The notes: generated from the sequence alone by a model not told the origin. Counted from the stretch's first letter, positions 8,202-17,187 are shown. The stretch: DNA of 64,000 bases from Desulfoluna spongiiphila (GCF_900101345.1 NZ_FMUX01000004.1:294463-358462); one strand, 5' to 3'. Numbers and translations: made by a program.

Positions 8202-10331
8202 TTATCCCATTTTCACACCCACAACCCATATCGCCTCGTCACTATTGCCGTCAGCGATGGTCGTCAGGTAGTTGTCACCTGCGCTACGGTGCCAGGCGAG
8301 GTAGGGTTTGTCGGTGTAGTGATGGTTTTTGATCCGCACCCGGTCACCGGCCCGGATCTCTTCCCCATCTTCCAGATTGATCTTCTCCAGGGTCCAGCCC
8401 TGTTTGGAGGTGTCGTAATCTTTGGTGTAGTAGTAAAGCGACGGGGTGGACCAGGCGCCGAGGAAACAGTAATTACCGGTTGCTGATTCGTTGGTTTTGA
8501 TCTTGATGGATGCACCATGCAGGGCTACATCCCGTGAGTCTTCGTTGTCGGCATGGATAAGCGAGACGGTGATGGCGGCTGTGCGCATTTTGGGGAAATA
8601 CTGGGTGGATGGAAAGAGTGATTCCTCCTGCATGGCGCCGATGAACTGGCCGTTGCCACCTTGCAGGGTCACATCGCTGGTGCGGTATTGGACGGGTACC
8701 CCGCCGGGCATGGGGCCCTCTTCCAGGTCCCACTCCACCTGGGTGGCGATGGTGGTCAGGTACTGATAGCCGTCGCCATACTGATAGGCGGCCAGGTAGG
8801 GTTTGTCGGTAAAGTTCTGATTCTTGACGTATACCCGATCACCCGGCCGGATCACGTCATCCTGGCTGAGATCGCTCTTTTCGATGATCCAGCGCTGTTT
8901 GTTGACCGAGTAGTCCTTGGTGTAATAGTAGAGGGCAGGCGTCTCCCAGGCTCCCAGAAAGGCGTATTCACCGACGGCACCTTCGGTGGTTTTGATCTCC
9001 GTCACCGCGCCGGAACGTAGCGGTCCCCCGTCCGGTTTGATCACCTTGTGGGTCAGGCCGATGTTGCTCATACGTGGATAGTATTGGGAGCTGCCGATGC
9101 CATAGGCGCTTTCGGACATCTTGCCGATGCATGCGCCGTCCCGGTTGCGAAGCCGCATGCTGACGGTGTTGGGCCCCTCATCGCCGGACAGAAAGAAAAG
9201 CCCCTGGCTCTCCAGGTGTCCATGGACCAATCCCAGATGATCCACAGCCGCCCGATTGAACCGGTAATAAGAGGTTCCTGCCTTGTCGCTGCTGGCTAGG
9301 TATTCATTCAACCATTGCATACGCTCAAAGGTTTCGGGTACCTCCAACGCCTGCCCGTCCACCAGGATGCGACCGATATTTTTTCTCCAGGCCCCGCACT
9401 GATCGGGCTCACGGGTGTCCAGAATCTCGCGGATCACCTGTTCGGTGGCGCTGTCCAGGGGGGCGTAGGTCTCAACCGTGAAGGGAGCGCGGTTGCGGAC
9501 GCAGGTCATGGCCTGGACCATCTGCTTGAACGCCTTCATGAAAAAATCACGGTTGTCCTTAATGATGGGTTCCCCGGACCATTGGGGCTGATAACGATAC
9601 CTCATGTAGGGGTAATCCGGGAGGTGCCCCATGCGTCCGTGGCCCTGATAGGCATAGGAGTTGTAAGCCGGCAGCGCCGGGGTGGCTATCTCCGGATTAA
9701 ACAGATCCCCCAACGGCCAGACACGTGTCCAGGCCACCTCGTGTTCAGAGCCGTCGGGATGGATGTCCATCACCGTTTCACCGGCATTGTTCATGAACCA
9801 TGCCGGGATGCCCGCATAATAGCAATGGGCCCAGGTGTCACACAGAATATGCATGCGCAGGCCGAGCATCTGCAGATTGTCGGCGTGCGCCTCCACCACG
9901 TTGTTGATCATCTCCCCCAAAAGCAGACTGTTCGGCAGGCATATCAGCTTAAACTTCTGCTCCGACTCCCGGTTGAAAACCCAGTGGTTGGTCCAGCCGT
10001 GATCCTCCATGGGCCCGGTATAATCGACCGTGTGGCCATGTCCGTAGTTGCCGGGCAAAAAGTGAAACGGAATCCAGACGCTCAAGGTTTCATCCAGGTG
10101 GGTACCTGACCAGGCAATGGTGTTGTATTTGACCATTTCCGCATTGGTCTGCACGGTGGGAACCATGTCAAAATCACCGATATGTGGTTGTCCGGCCTCA
10201 TCCTGCAACAGGGCGTGATCGGACTCGTCCACATACTGTGCGGCGTGGGCGATGGTCTGGGCTTCGGTGAAACTGTACCCCGCAATGCGCGCGGCGGTGT
10301 AGGTTGCGTAGTAATGAAAATCGATATTCAT
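8202..10331 (-). CDS. DUF6765-family protein with two C-terminal beta-rich repeats
   Basis: 709 residues; GGAAGG precedes the ATG at 10331. Residues 1-340 belong to the DUF6765-type helical domain: it begins MNIDFHYYATYTAARIAGYS, with HAAQYVDESDH, RMHILCDTWAHC (about 159-169) and GRMGHLPDYPYM. These clustered His and Asp residues look like a zinc site, similar in layout to phospholipase C/S1-P1 nuclease folds. Residues about 386-540 and 548-703 are a direct repeat sharing GEYAFLGAWETPALYYYTKDY, RAGDRV.IKN, TDKPYLA and YLTTIA; these may bind sugar or a surface ligand. A second DUF6765 gene without the repeats lies among the structural genes (37995-39491). Catalytic activity is unproven. Confidence 0.75.
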   Translation of the reverse strand: MNIDFHYYATYTAARIAGYSFTEAQTIAHAAQYVDESDHALLQDEAGQPHIGDFDMVPTVQTNAEMVKYNTIAWSGTHLDETLSVWIPFHFLPGNYGHGHTVDYTGPMEDHGWTNHWVFNRESEQKFKLICLPNSLLLGEMINNVVEAHADNLQMLGLRMHILCDTWAHCYYAGIPAWFMNNAGETVMDIHPDGSEHEVAWTRVWPLGDLFNPEIATPALPAYNSYAYQGHGRMGHLPDYPYMRYRYQPQWSGEPIIKDNRDFFMKAFKQMVQAMTCVRNRAPFTVETYAPLDSATEQVIREILDTREPDQCGAWRKNIGRILVDGQALEVPETFERMQWLNEYLASSDKAGTSYYRFNRAAVDHLGLVHGHLESQGLFFLSGDEGPNTVSMRLRNRDGACIGKMSESAYGIGSSQYYPRMSNIGLTHKVIKPDGGPLRSGAVTEIKTTEGAVGEYAFLGAWETPALYYYTKDYSVNKQRWIIEKSDLSQDDVIRPGDRVYVKNQNFTDKPYLAAYQYGDGYQYLTTIATQVEWDLEEGPMPGGVPVQYRTSDVTLQGGNGQFIGAMQEESLFPSTQYFPKMRTAAITVSLIHADNEDSRDVALHGASIKIKTNESATGNYCFLGAWSTPSLYYYTKDYDTSKQGWTLEKINLEDGEEIRAGDRVRIKNHHYTDKPYLAWHRSAGDNYLTTIADGNSDEAIWVVGVKMG

Positions 10332-10560
10332 AGCACCTTCCCTTCTTATATTAATGTGTTAGGCCATGAACCACGAAAAGGAATCGATCAGTCGTCATCT
10401 CCCCGCAACCGTCACCTCAAAATATGAACATATCGGTGTATGCCCGGCCGCTGGGTTACAGAGCAACACCTGGAAAATTGACTGCATCGATGGCATGGGG
10501 AAACAACAACGGCAGGAACGCCTGTAGGGAATACTTGACACGGGTTTGACGACGCCTGGG

Positions 10561-11484
10561 CTACACACGGATGCGCAACATCATCACACTATGGTCCGAT
10601 CCGTTTTGCTGCAACACAGGAACAGGGCCCGGGCATCGGGCCCAGAGTTCCACGTTTGCTACCTGGGCATTGGGAACAAGGGCGTAATCAATGGTGGAGG
10701 TTCCGCCTCCGCCTGCGTAGCGGGTATGGTAATAATTGCCACCGCCCCCGACCTGTCTCAGGGCAAGAATCGTATGGGTGCCGCCAACGGCGTATGAAAG
10801 CGAGGTATGTTTGTAAACCTCCCTGAGGTTCAAATTCATGTCCCCAAAGATGATCTCATTGGGAAAGAGCCTGCACAGCGCGACGATCTGCGTCCCGGGA
10901 TCCGCTTGCGTATTCTTTGTGTGAACAAACAGTCCCGTCACTCGCTGTGCGCTTCCGTTGTAATTCCAGTCGGCCTGAAAAAGCAAGGCGAAGCGATCCG
11001 AGCCGGGGGGAGCCGAAGGGACGGGCAGCGGGGGAAAATTCACGGCGCCGGTGCCCAGGCAACGGATACCGTGATCCGGCGCCCCGAGGAGCCCACGACC
11101 AAACCAGGCCGCAGCGCCGATCTGCATAGGCACAGCCGGAAGCACCGCCACCGGCCCTGCAGGAGCCCCTCCCCTGAGATACAGGCATCGACGATCCGTG
11201 GCCGGTACCATGCCCAGGTTTCCGAGAATGTTCAAAGGGGGCACATCCCAGTTGGCAAAAAAAGAGCCATAGGCTGGTGCCTCACACAGAAATATCCCGG
11301 CCGCAGTGGCCGCTCCCGTAACGCTTGCCCCCCAGGCGGCTGAGGGACCCGGTACGGCAAATGCCCCACCGGCACCCTGCCCGACGTTTGCCGCTGCAGG
11401 AAAGCCGTTGTAATAGGCCTGACCAGCCCCGACAATAACCATATTCCGCCGGATATTGTGAAACACGATGTCCAGATAAGCCAT
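10561..11484 (-). CDS. EEP-superfamily nuclease/phosphatase, CdtB-like effector candidate
   Basis: 307 residues from the ATG at 11484, which has AGGAGGG upstream; the longer frame lacks a site. All hallmarks of endonuclease/exonuclease/phosphatase folds appear in order: FHNIRRN (9-14), IFLCEAP with Glu68, FVHTKN with His188, IIFGDMNLN with Asp215 and Asn217, TIDYALV with Asp266, and GSDHSVM with Asp297-His298. The family includes DNase I, CdtB and lipid phosphatases. Cargo context and the absence of a signal peptide favour a CdtB-like DNase or phosphoinositide phosphatase acting inside a target cell, but the substrate cannot be read from sequence. Confidence 0.8.
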   Translation of the reverse strand: MAYLDIVFHNIRRNMVIVGAGQAYYNGFPAAANVGQGAGGAFAVPGPSAAWGASVTGAATAAGIFLCEAPAYGSFFANWDVPPLNILGNLGMVPATDRRCLYLRGGAPAGPVAVLPAVPMQIGAAAWFGRGLLGAPDHGIRCLGTGAVNFPPLPVPSAPPGSDRFALLFQADWNYNGSAQRVTGLFVHTKNTQADPGTQIVALCRLFPNEIIFGDMNLNLREVYKHTSLSYAVGGTHTILALRQVGGGGNYYHTRYAGGGGTSTIDYALVPNAQVANVELWARCPGPVPVLQQNGSDHSVMMLRIRV

Positions 11485-11659
11485 GGATGCCCTCCTGCTG
11501 AATCGCGCTCGGGCATGCGCAACATCGCACACATGCCCATGCGGAATTGTATAGCGCGGCCCCGCAACTCCCCCACTGTTTCGACCAAAGGGATAATCGA
11601 ACGGCGGTTTGCGATGACAGCACCAACTTGTGAAACCAAGCCCGAGGCCTTCCCGTCAC

Positions 11660-12982
11660 CTATTCAGGGGTAAAATCCCAGCGTGACATCCCCCCCATGG
11701 AGCCTGATACCTTCAACGCCCCCTTTGTGCCCCGGAACTGGCACCGGATCTTATCTCCCAACGTATCTTTATCCAAAAAAACAAAATCCCGGCTGAGCAT
11801 CCCTTTAAGGGACGGATACACTTCCCCTGCCATGGGGTCGTAGTAGAGATTCAAATGGGGAATGTAGGTGGCCGCATGCATGGTGAACAGGTAGTAACCT
11901 TGGAACTTTCCCTGGATCCGAATGTTGCCGTGCATGGAGCGATCGATAAAATTAGGGAGTTCCAGGATAATGGCCGAGGTATGCTCGGGATGCACGTACT
12001 TTGCCTCTGCTTTAATGCCGTACTTTCCAAGCAGTAAAGCAAATGCATAGGCCATGGCCACACAGTTTCCTGCCAGGTGATCTTCCGGTTCATGGCGTTC
12101 CCCCGGTGCCCCAAGCATAACCGGCGTAAAATTCTGGGCACTGTCATACTGAAACCCGCACCGGCAAAATCCATGGAAGAGATCGTCGATATCAACGTCC
12201 GGACCTGGATGCATGCCCCGAATATCCTCCAGAGGGTCAGACTGCTGAACAATCATGGGTGGGATATCGCTCAGCTTCAGCAACCGGGCCAGGGGGCGGG
12301 CATATTTCCTCATTTCCGGGGTTGATATCCTATAGATCCTTTTAGCTATTTTCGTTTTGCTTTTTAATTTCCAGACAACGCCGTCTCGAACCGCATCCTC
12401 CTCGATATCGGTAAGAATCTTTTCTGCGCCGGAAAGTTTGGCATAGGTAAAATCACCGGCCAGCTTGGCCTTCATCGCCACAAAGCCCTCGTCGATTAAC
12501 AGATCCTGCAGGAGTTCCTCGTATCGATCCCGGTACTCCGGTGCCTCGGCAAACCCGATGGCATGGGTTTCAAGGGCCTGGCGCCGGGCGATGAGGGTGG
12601 CGTCCTGGGTCTCCATGTCTACGACCTGTTCCGAGAGCTCTTCAATCTCTTCCCAAACCTCACGGGCACCTCCTTTCCACATCCCGATCTTGTTTACCCA
12701 GCTCTGTTCCCCGAAGTAGTCTTTTCGCCGCAAGGCCAGCTGAACGACCGCTGCCGGAAAACCGTTGTCCCGGGATGAGTTGGGTCGCTCCGACGTTAAG
12801 GCCCTTCGCGCGGCTGCCGGTCTTGTTTCGGCTTTTGGAACCCTTTGGTCCAGACTGGTATATGCCAAAGACCCCTCCCTCCCCATCACAGGGCAACGGG
12901 CTTCCGTGGTTGATGATAAAACGCGGAAGGACGCCCGCCGGTATGCAGGGCATACCGACGGGGCCATGTTTGTGATGGCCAA
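11660..12982 (-). CDS. Transglutaminase/papain-like cysteine enzyme, effector candidate
   Basis: Up to 440 residues. The start is uncertain: the ATG at 12982 directly follows the RING gene stop and would be coupled to it, and the first 60 residues are low-complexity. About 70-90 (RDNGFPAAVVQLALRRK) is a weak echo of the cargo leader DNRPEAVAQRKL. The helical middle (105-240) is Glu/Lys-rich. The C-terminal half has the transglutaminase-core pattern: AGNCVAMAYAFALLLGKYGI with Cys307, FTMHAATYIP with His369 and NLYYDPMAGE with Asp382. Such Cys-His-Asp enzymes act as transglutaminases, deamidases or proteases; several toxins use the fold. Confidence in the core motif is good, in the reaction low. 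Confidence 0.7.
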   Translation of the reverse strand: MAITNMAPSVCPAYRRASFRVLSSTTEARCPVMGREGSLAYTSLDQRVPKAETRPAAARRALTSERPNSSRDNGFPAAVVQLALRRKDYFGEQSWVNKIGMWKGGAREVWEEIEELSEQVVDMETQDATLIARRQALETHAIGFAEAPEYRDRYEELLQDLLIDEGFVAMKAKLAGDFTYAKLSGAEKILTDIEEDAVRDGVVWKLKSKTKIAKRIYRISTPEMRKYARPLARLLKLSDIPPMIVQQSDPLEDIRGMHPGPDVDIDDLFHGFCRCGFQYDSAQNFTPVMLGAPGERHEPEDHLAGNCVAMAYAFALLLGKYGIKAEAKYVHPEHTSAIILELPNFIDRSMHGNIRIQGKFQGYYLFTMHAATYIPHLNLYYDPMAGEVYPSLKGMLSRDFVFLDKDTLGDKIRCQFRGTKGALKVSGSMGGMSRWDFTPE

Positions 12983-12985
12983 ACA

Positions 12986-13183
12986 TCACATTTCGACGAT
13001 GATCCAGTCATCCCAATCTATGCGATCCCGGCATATGGGGCATGTGTCCCGTGTTTTATACCACTCCCGAAGGCACTCTTCGTGGAACGGGTGGGCCACG
13101 GTCTCCCCTGTGGCGTCGGAATCATGGGTTCGGATGTTGTCGCCCTGCTTGAATTTTTTCAGGCATATCGTGCAGGTTGTCAT
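12986..13183 (-). CDS. RING-H2 zinc-finger miniprotein (E3 ubiquitin-ligase-like)
   Basis: 65 residues with AAAGGAGG ahead of the start. The sequence is nearly all RING-H2 finger: MTTCTICLKKF (Cys4, Cys7), HPFHEECLREW (His31, His34, Cys37) and DTCPICRDRI (Cys48, Cys51), including the Trp after the sixth ligand and the CPxCR ending typical of eukaryotic E2-binding RINGs. The third ligand, usually Cys two before the first His, is Val29, so that zinc site is degenerate unless His20 or Asp21/23 substitutes. RING fingers of this type are rare in bacteria. Its place in a cargo island suggests an effector that redirects host ubiquitin, or a partner of the transglutaminase-like protein encoded immediately downstream. 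Confidence 0.8.
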   Translation of the reverse strand: MTTCTICLKKFKQGDNIRTHDSDATGETVAHPFHEECLREWYKTRDTCPICRDRIDWDDWIIVEM

Positions 13184-13230
13184 GGGAGCCTCCTTTTTGG
13201 TTAATCACGTAAGTTACATTGAAAGAAAAA

Positions 13231-13770
13231 TCACCACAGCCCGGCATTGGCGAGGTCATTGAGCATGACTTTCCCCGCTAAATCCTTAATCAATTCATAT
13301 TTTTGTTGATCGTCCGCACTTTCCCACTCTGCCCTCAAGCCAGCATACTCACCATCGACAGCGCCTCTCCGCCCACATGCAAAATCATCGAAGGCTTCAC
13401 CCGGATCAGGATGATTCGGTCTGTTGGTCGGCCCGACCACAAGATTTCCCGGCAGCCATGACAACAATCCGGCAAACTCTTCCAATGCGGCGTTATTCTG
13501 CTGAAGAATCTGGTTGATAAGCCCGTCATCGCCGTCAAGTTCCTTTAGCTGCCCGGTCCCTCCCCATTCACCCAGGTTGGCCGTCAGGAGGCTGTTGGCA
13601 TCATAACTGTCAAAAAAGCCCTGAACTCTTACCCGTTCATCCATTATGTAATCCCGCCCCACCACACACACCTCGGCCCAAGGGATGAGATGGTGCCTTG
13701 CGTTCTGGCCGACAGCACCGGGTAGGATGTCGTTGAAAGGGTAAGCGGGTCTTGCGCCACACATCGGCAT
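13231..13770 (-). CDS. HNH/AHH-like nuclease effector candidate
   Basis: 179 residues from the ATG at 13770, chosen for the GGAGG six bases upstream. Residues 21-31 read GQNARHHLIPW, the His-His-Leu-Ile-Pro motif common in HNH and AHH toxin nucleases. A later segment, VVGPTNRPNHPDPGEAFDDF, supplies the Asn and second His expected of an HNH site. No secretion signal or immunity partner is recognisable next to it. It sits between the RING gene and a deamidase-like gene in the cargo run, so delivery as a DNA- or RNA-cutting toxin is plausible. The divergence from classical HNH domains keeps this tentative. Confidence 0.55.
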   Translation of the reverse strand: MPMCGARPAYPFNDILPGAVGQNARHHLIPWAEVCVVGRDYIMDERVRVQGFFDSYDANSLLTANLGEWGGTGQLKELDGDDGLINQILQQNNAALEEFAGLLSWLPGNLVVGPTNRPNHPDPGEAFDDFACGRRGAVDGEYAGLRAEWESADDQQKYELIKDLAGKVMLNDLANAGLW

Positions 13771-13876
13771 GGTTGTTACCTCCATTTTTTGGTGTTGGGG
13801 TAAAAGCTAAGAGTCACGCATGGTATTTCGTTGCATGATCGAAAATGAGACAACGGTTCTGAGGCGAGAGCAATTT

Positions 13877-13898
13877 GGTGCACGGAGTGCACCCTACG
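13877..13898. repeat. REP-like palindrome GGTGCACGGAGTGCACCC
   Basis: A short palindrome followed by TACGG, in the 256-bp gap 13771-14026. Two more copies, in inverted orientation to each other, lie at 54480-54504 and 54565-54586. Confidence 0.6.
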
Positions 13899-14026
13899 GG
13901 CTGGAGAGGATTTGGTGGGATGTCGATATGGCGGTACGCACGGCGCGCCATGCGGGGTATCGTAAATTCGCTGCGGTTCAGGCGGTTCTACTCACTATTC
14001 ACTCTTGACCATTCACCACCAGCCAC

Positions 14027-14539
14027 TCACATGGACTCAAGCCCATGGGTGCCGGCCCATGATTTGGCTGTTTCCGTGTTGGCGACGTAGTTGGTGTTGT
14101 TGCTTGCCGTAATGGATTTGCAGTGGGTGATCACGATCTTGCCGTCCGCTTTTTTGAAAGGCGACAGGGCGACCCCGGCGTACTCGGCTTTCTGGTAGAC
14201 GCCGCCCCCGTACTTGTCTTTCAGGCTTTTGATCCGCCGCTCCGTGTTGTCATTGGGCTCCTTGCCCTTCACATAGAGGTACTGGATCTCTTTGTTGGCT
14301 GGGGTCAGAATGCTTGAGACGGGAAAGTCTCTGTCCAGAAGGGTGTCGGTCTCTCCGTCGCTGGACACATGGGCGAAGATCACGGACTCGGCGTCTTTGT
14401 CGACGCGGATAAAGGCAAAGCAGCTCCCCAGGCTGTCCGTGCCCAAGGACACCGTCACCGGCATCTGGTTCTCCACATAGTGCCCCCAGGACACCCCGAA
14501 GGCGTTCACGCTGTCTTCACTTTTCTGCTCGACGATCAT
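14027..14539 (-). CDS. CheD/CNF-like Cys-His deamidase-type effector candidate
   Basis: 170 residues from the ATG at 14539, with AAAAGGAGA upstream. GTDSLGSCFAFI and IFAHVSSDG place Thr34, Cys40 and His57. The Thr-to-Cys distance of six and Cys-to-His distance of seventeen are the same as I recall for Thermotoga CheD (Thr21, Cys27, His44), and LGSC itself is a CheD signature. It is the closer of two paralogues to the CheD pattern; the other is at 6360-6920. There is no signal peptide and there are no chemotaxis neighbours. Alternatives on this fold include glutamine deamidase, transglutaminase or a decayed CheD. An effector role is inferred from the island. Confidence 0.65.
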   Translation of the reverse strand: MIVEQKSEDSVNAFGVSWGHYVENQMPVTVSLGTDSLGSCFAFIRVDKDAESVIFAHVSSDGETDTLLDRDFPVSSILTPANKEIQYLYVKGKEPNDNTERRIKSLKDKYGGGVYQKAEYAGVALSPFKKADGKIVITHCKSITASNNTNYVANTETAKSWAGTHGLESM

Positions 14540-14690
14540 GTTTTCTCCTTTTGGTTGATAAGAATATCCCTTAAACATCGCTTCCTTTTGGCACCTCGTT
14601 AAATCATTCCTGCCCCATTGCCCTCACCATGCAAAAAAACAGTGTAAAATGCATCGGTCATCATCACAGGGCAGATCCATGGCAACGCCT

Positions 14691-15116
14691 TTATGTCCCC
14701 TCGTCGGAGCCGTTCGCTCCGGGTGGTGTATCGATCTCTCCGGCCTTGCCGTTCGTCCCCTGGAACACCATGGTCGCCGACGCCGAAAGAAACCCAAGGA
14801 TGGCCCCGAGGATGATGTGAAAGGAGTGGGCCGCGAAGGTCTGCTGATCCCGTGACGCCTTGGTGGCCTCCTGGATCATGGATGTCAGAAGCGCGCTGTA
14901 CTCCCCGTGGGTCAGGTCCCACGGCCCGTCCGGGTCGGCATCTGTCTTGACCCTGAACTTCTGCAGTTCCATGATGATGCGGCCTGTGGTCTCGGTGGGT
15001 TCGTTCACGCCTTTGTTCCCGAAGGCAACCCACCCGATCCCCGCCAGCAGAAGGACGTTGATGACTAAAATGATGCACCACACAACCGACTGTTGAAAAA
15101 GTGTTTTCTGCTTCAT
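14691..15116 (-). CDS. Small two-helix membrane protein, unknown
   Basis: 141 residues from the ATG at 15116, with GGGAGAGG upstream. Two hydrophobic segments are clear: about 11-33 (VVWCIILVINVLLLAGIGWV) and about 100-122 (IILGAILGFLSASATMVF). They flank a soluble helical loop (about 40-95), and the tail is short and Gly/Ser-rich. An overlapping reading frame on the same strand is Arg/Gly-rich and not convincing. It lies directly downstream of the GH19-like gene, so a holin-like or immunity role could be imagined, but nothing in the sequence proves it. Confidence 0.6.
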   Translation of the reverse strand: MKQKTLFQQSVVWCIILVINVLLLAGIGWVAFGNKGVNEPTETTGRIIMELQKFRVKTDADPDGPWDLTHGEYSALLTSMIQEATKASRDQQTFAAHSFHIILGAILGFLSASATMVFQGTNGKAGEIDTPPGANGSDEGT

Positions 15117-15163
15117 GATCCTCTCCCGTTTGCACAGCCCTTGATGTCCATGATTCCAGCCCC

Positions 15164-16386
15164 TCAGGCAATCCCCGCAATGTGAAGGTTCCCCGACATC
15201 TCCGCCGTCTCCACGAAGCACTCCCTCAGCAGCTCGTCTTCCGTGAGGCCAAAGGCTTTACCGTACTCAAAGTAGCCGTTTACTCTGGTGCCCACGCGGT
15301 AATCGGCGGGGATGGCGCACTCGATGCCGTTCACCGCGGCGATGGCCATGGCCATACCTTTTTTAAAGCCCAGACTGGTGATGCGCTCGTAGCAGACCCT
15401 GTCGATGTCGTTGACCGGATTACCGGTAAAGCAGCAGTGGCAGGAGGGGCGGGTTCCGGCCTGGGCCATCCAGTAAAACAGGGCGGAGGCCACCACCAGG
15501 TCGGAGTCTTTTCTCACCCGGTCCGAATCGTTGAGGAGGATCTCCTTGTCTCCGTAGTAAAACTGGCTGAAACGGGCGTAGTTGACGGGGTAGCTGAGCT
15601 GAAGGATTCCGGCTCCGGAGAAGTACTTCTGGTTGGGTTTAAGGGGATACCCGGTGTCGTAAGCCCGGCTTCGTTCGTGGCCCTGTTCACTGGAAAACGC
15701 CAGGTTCCATTTGTGGCTGGGTACATCGGTCCAGGCGGGCTCTGAGAACCCTTTGGCCTTGGTCTGGGTAAGCCCCTTTAAGACGATGGGGCCCCCGTCA
15801 CGAAGGGACTTGCCCCCCACCTCCTGAAGGGCCATGCCGAAAAAGGCGGCGACCTCTTTTTTCTGACTTTTTTCCTCTCCTGAGGCAAAGCCCGAAAAAT
15901 ACCGGACGTTTTTAATAAACGAATCATAGCTGTAAGGTGTTACCCCTTCAAAACACTGGTGGTTGGCATGGGGGAAGAGCTCGTCCCAGACGCTGCGTGT
16001 GAACCAGGATTCAATGGGATGCATCGCCAGGGGCTCGCCCTTTTCCTCGTCTGAGATTTCTACGGGATCGCCGTTTCCCTCATCGTGGGAAAACTCCGGA
16101 TCACCCGGAGCAGGCTCAGGCCCTGCCACCGTCTTTCCACAAACGGTAAACGCCCTGCCGTCGGTGATGTTGGCCGAGATGGTAAAGGTCTTTCCCGCCT
16201 TTGCATAACGCAGGCTGTGCCCGGAGACCGCCACCTCGCTCCACGCCCCGTCCACGGATCCGCCGGACCGGGTGTCAAAGGCCACATTGTCCGAGCAGTC
16301 AACGTTGAGGATCCTTGTTTTCTCTTCCGAGGTCAGCGTCATCTTGACGTACCACTGCGTGCCTTCCGATGCGACGAATGTCACCA
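15164..16386 (-). CDS. GH19-like chitinase/lysozyme with N-terminal beta domain
   Basis: 407 residues from the ATG at 16386, with AAAAGGAG upstream. Residues 1-88 look like a small beta-sandwich, followed by an acidic linker (90-120). The rest follows the GH19 layout: AAFFGMALQEVGGK with the likely catalytic Glu189, then YFSGAGILQLSYPVNYARFS, equivalent to the YYGRGPIQLTWNYNY motif of plant-type chitinases, then DSDLVVASALFYWM. There is no signal peptide. GH19 members cut chitin or peptidoglycan, so as cargo it could attack fungal, arthropod or bacterial walls, or help particle release. Confidence 0.75.
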
Positions 16387-16498
16387 TAATGGCTCCTTTT
16401 GTATGAGATGGCCCCACGGGGCCGAAAAAGGGGCAACGCGCACATGCGTAGCCCCTTGCTGTTCCCGGGGCCTTTGCAGAAACGGTGTGCCGGGGTCA

Positions 16499-16831
16499 TC
16501 AGTTTCCTTCCTTAAAATTCGGCAGGCCCAATTGGGTGAGGATCTCCTTGATATCGATGTGGTCCGTGGTGCCCACGTAAAGGGCAAGTCCTTTTGCGTA
16601 CACAACCAGGTCCTGCCAGGAGTCGACTTTCTTCTCGCAGAGATACGATGTGGTGTGCTGGGCTTCTCCCGTGCCCCACCAAATGCTCAACTTGATATGC
16701 CCGGCGTCTTCTTTGGTGAACGAGCAGGACACCGTCGAGGTATCGCAGACGTGTTGATCAAAGGAAATCATCCGTGCGGAAGCCCCCAGGGGCAACACGA
16801 GGCACACCAAAAAAACGATCACAGTTTTCAT
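16499..16831 (-). CDS. Small exported protein, unknown
   Basis: 110 residues. The start at 16831 (GGAAAGGCG upstream) gives MKTVIVFLVCLVLPLGASARM, a signal peptide probably cut after ASA. The mature part, about 90 residues, has four Cys (two in HVCDTSTVSC, one in SCSF or nearby, one in SYLCEKK) that may form disulphides, and ends with a helix (HIDIKEILTQLGL). It is one of the few cargo-island products with a Sec signal. Possibly an immunity or periplasmic partner of the GH19-like enzyme encoded next, by position only. Confidence 0.6.
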   Translation of the reverse strand: MKTVIVFLVCLVLPLGASARMISFDQHVCDTSTVSCSFTKEDAGHIKLSIWWGTGEAQHTTSYLCEKKVDSWQDLVVYAKGLALYVGTTDHIDIKEILTQLGLPNFKEGN

Positions 16832-16944
16832 CGCCTTTCCCTCCGTATTCATTCCACGTCATTTGGAAAAAGGGGGATGCCCCTTTGTCCTTAGCCCGGA
16901 TATTTGATGAATAATCGCAACACGCCACGCGTGAAATATCCGGG

Positions 16945-17187
16945 TTAGCGGTTAAGCTCAAAACAGATGCCACCCATGCCTGCCCCACCGATCTGTGTCA
17001 CCCTCACCGACATGAAGTTATTCCCGTTGGCATCGCTCAGGAAGTAGGAAGCGCCCACGCCGATCCTGCCCTGGGTCACCGGGCCCCAGCCTGTGACCCA
17101 AAAGGAGCCGTCAGGATTTTCCTGCCGGTTGCCAGCCGAGGTTCCCAGTTGCGTATGCTGGCCATCGCTGCTTTTTAAGACGTACAT
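16945..17187 (-). CDS. Small hypothetical protein
   Basis: 80 residues with AGAGGAAA before the ATG. The sequence is Gly-rich and beta-prone (GSFWVTGWGPVTQGRIGVGA, MSVRVTQIGGAGMGG) with no signal peptide and a single Cys near the end. I do not recognise a family. It lies 24 bp below the 491-residue unknown gene and may be co-translated with it. Confidence 0.55.
   Translation of the reverse strand: MYVLKSSDGQHTQLGTSAGNRQENPDGSFWVTGWGPVTQGRIGVGASYFLSDANGNNFMSVRVTQIGGAGMGGICFELNR

Noticed and set aside
14599..15180. Arg/Gly-rich minus-strand frame overlapping the two-helix membrane protein
   Set aside because: Composition is typical of out-of-frame translation and the membrane frame has a better ribosome site.
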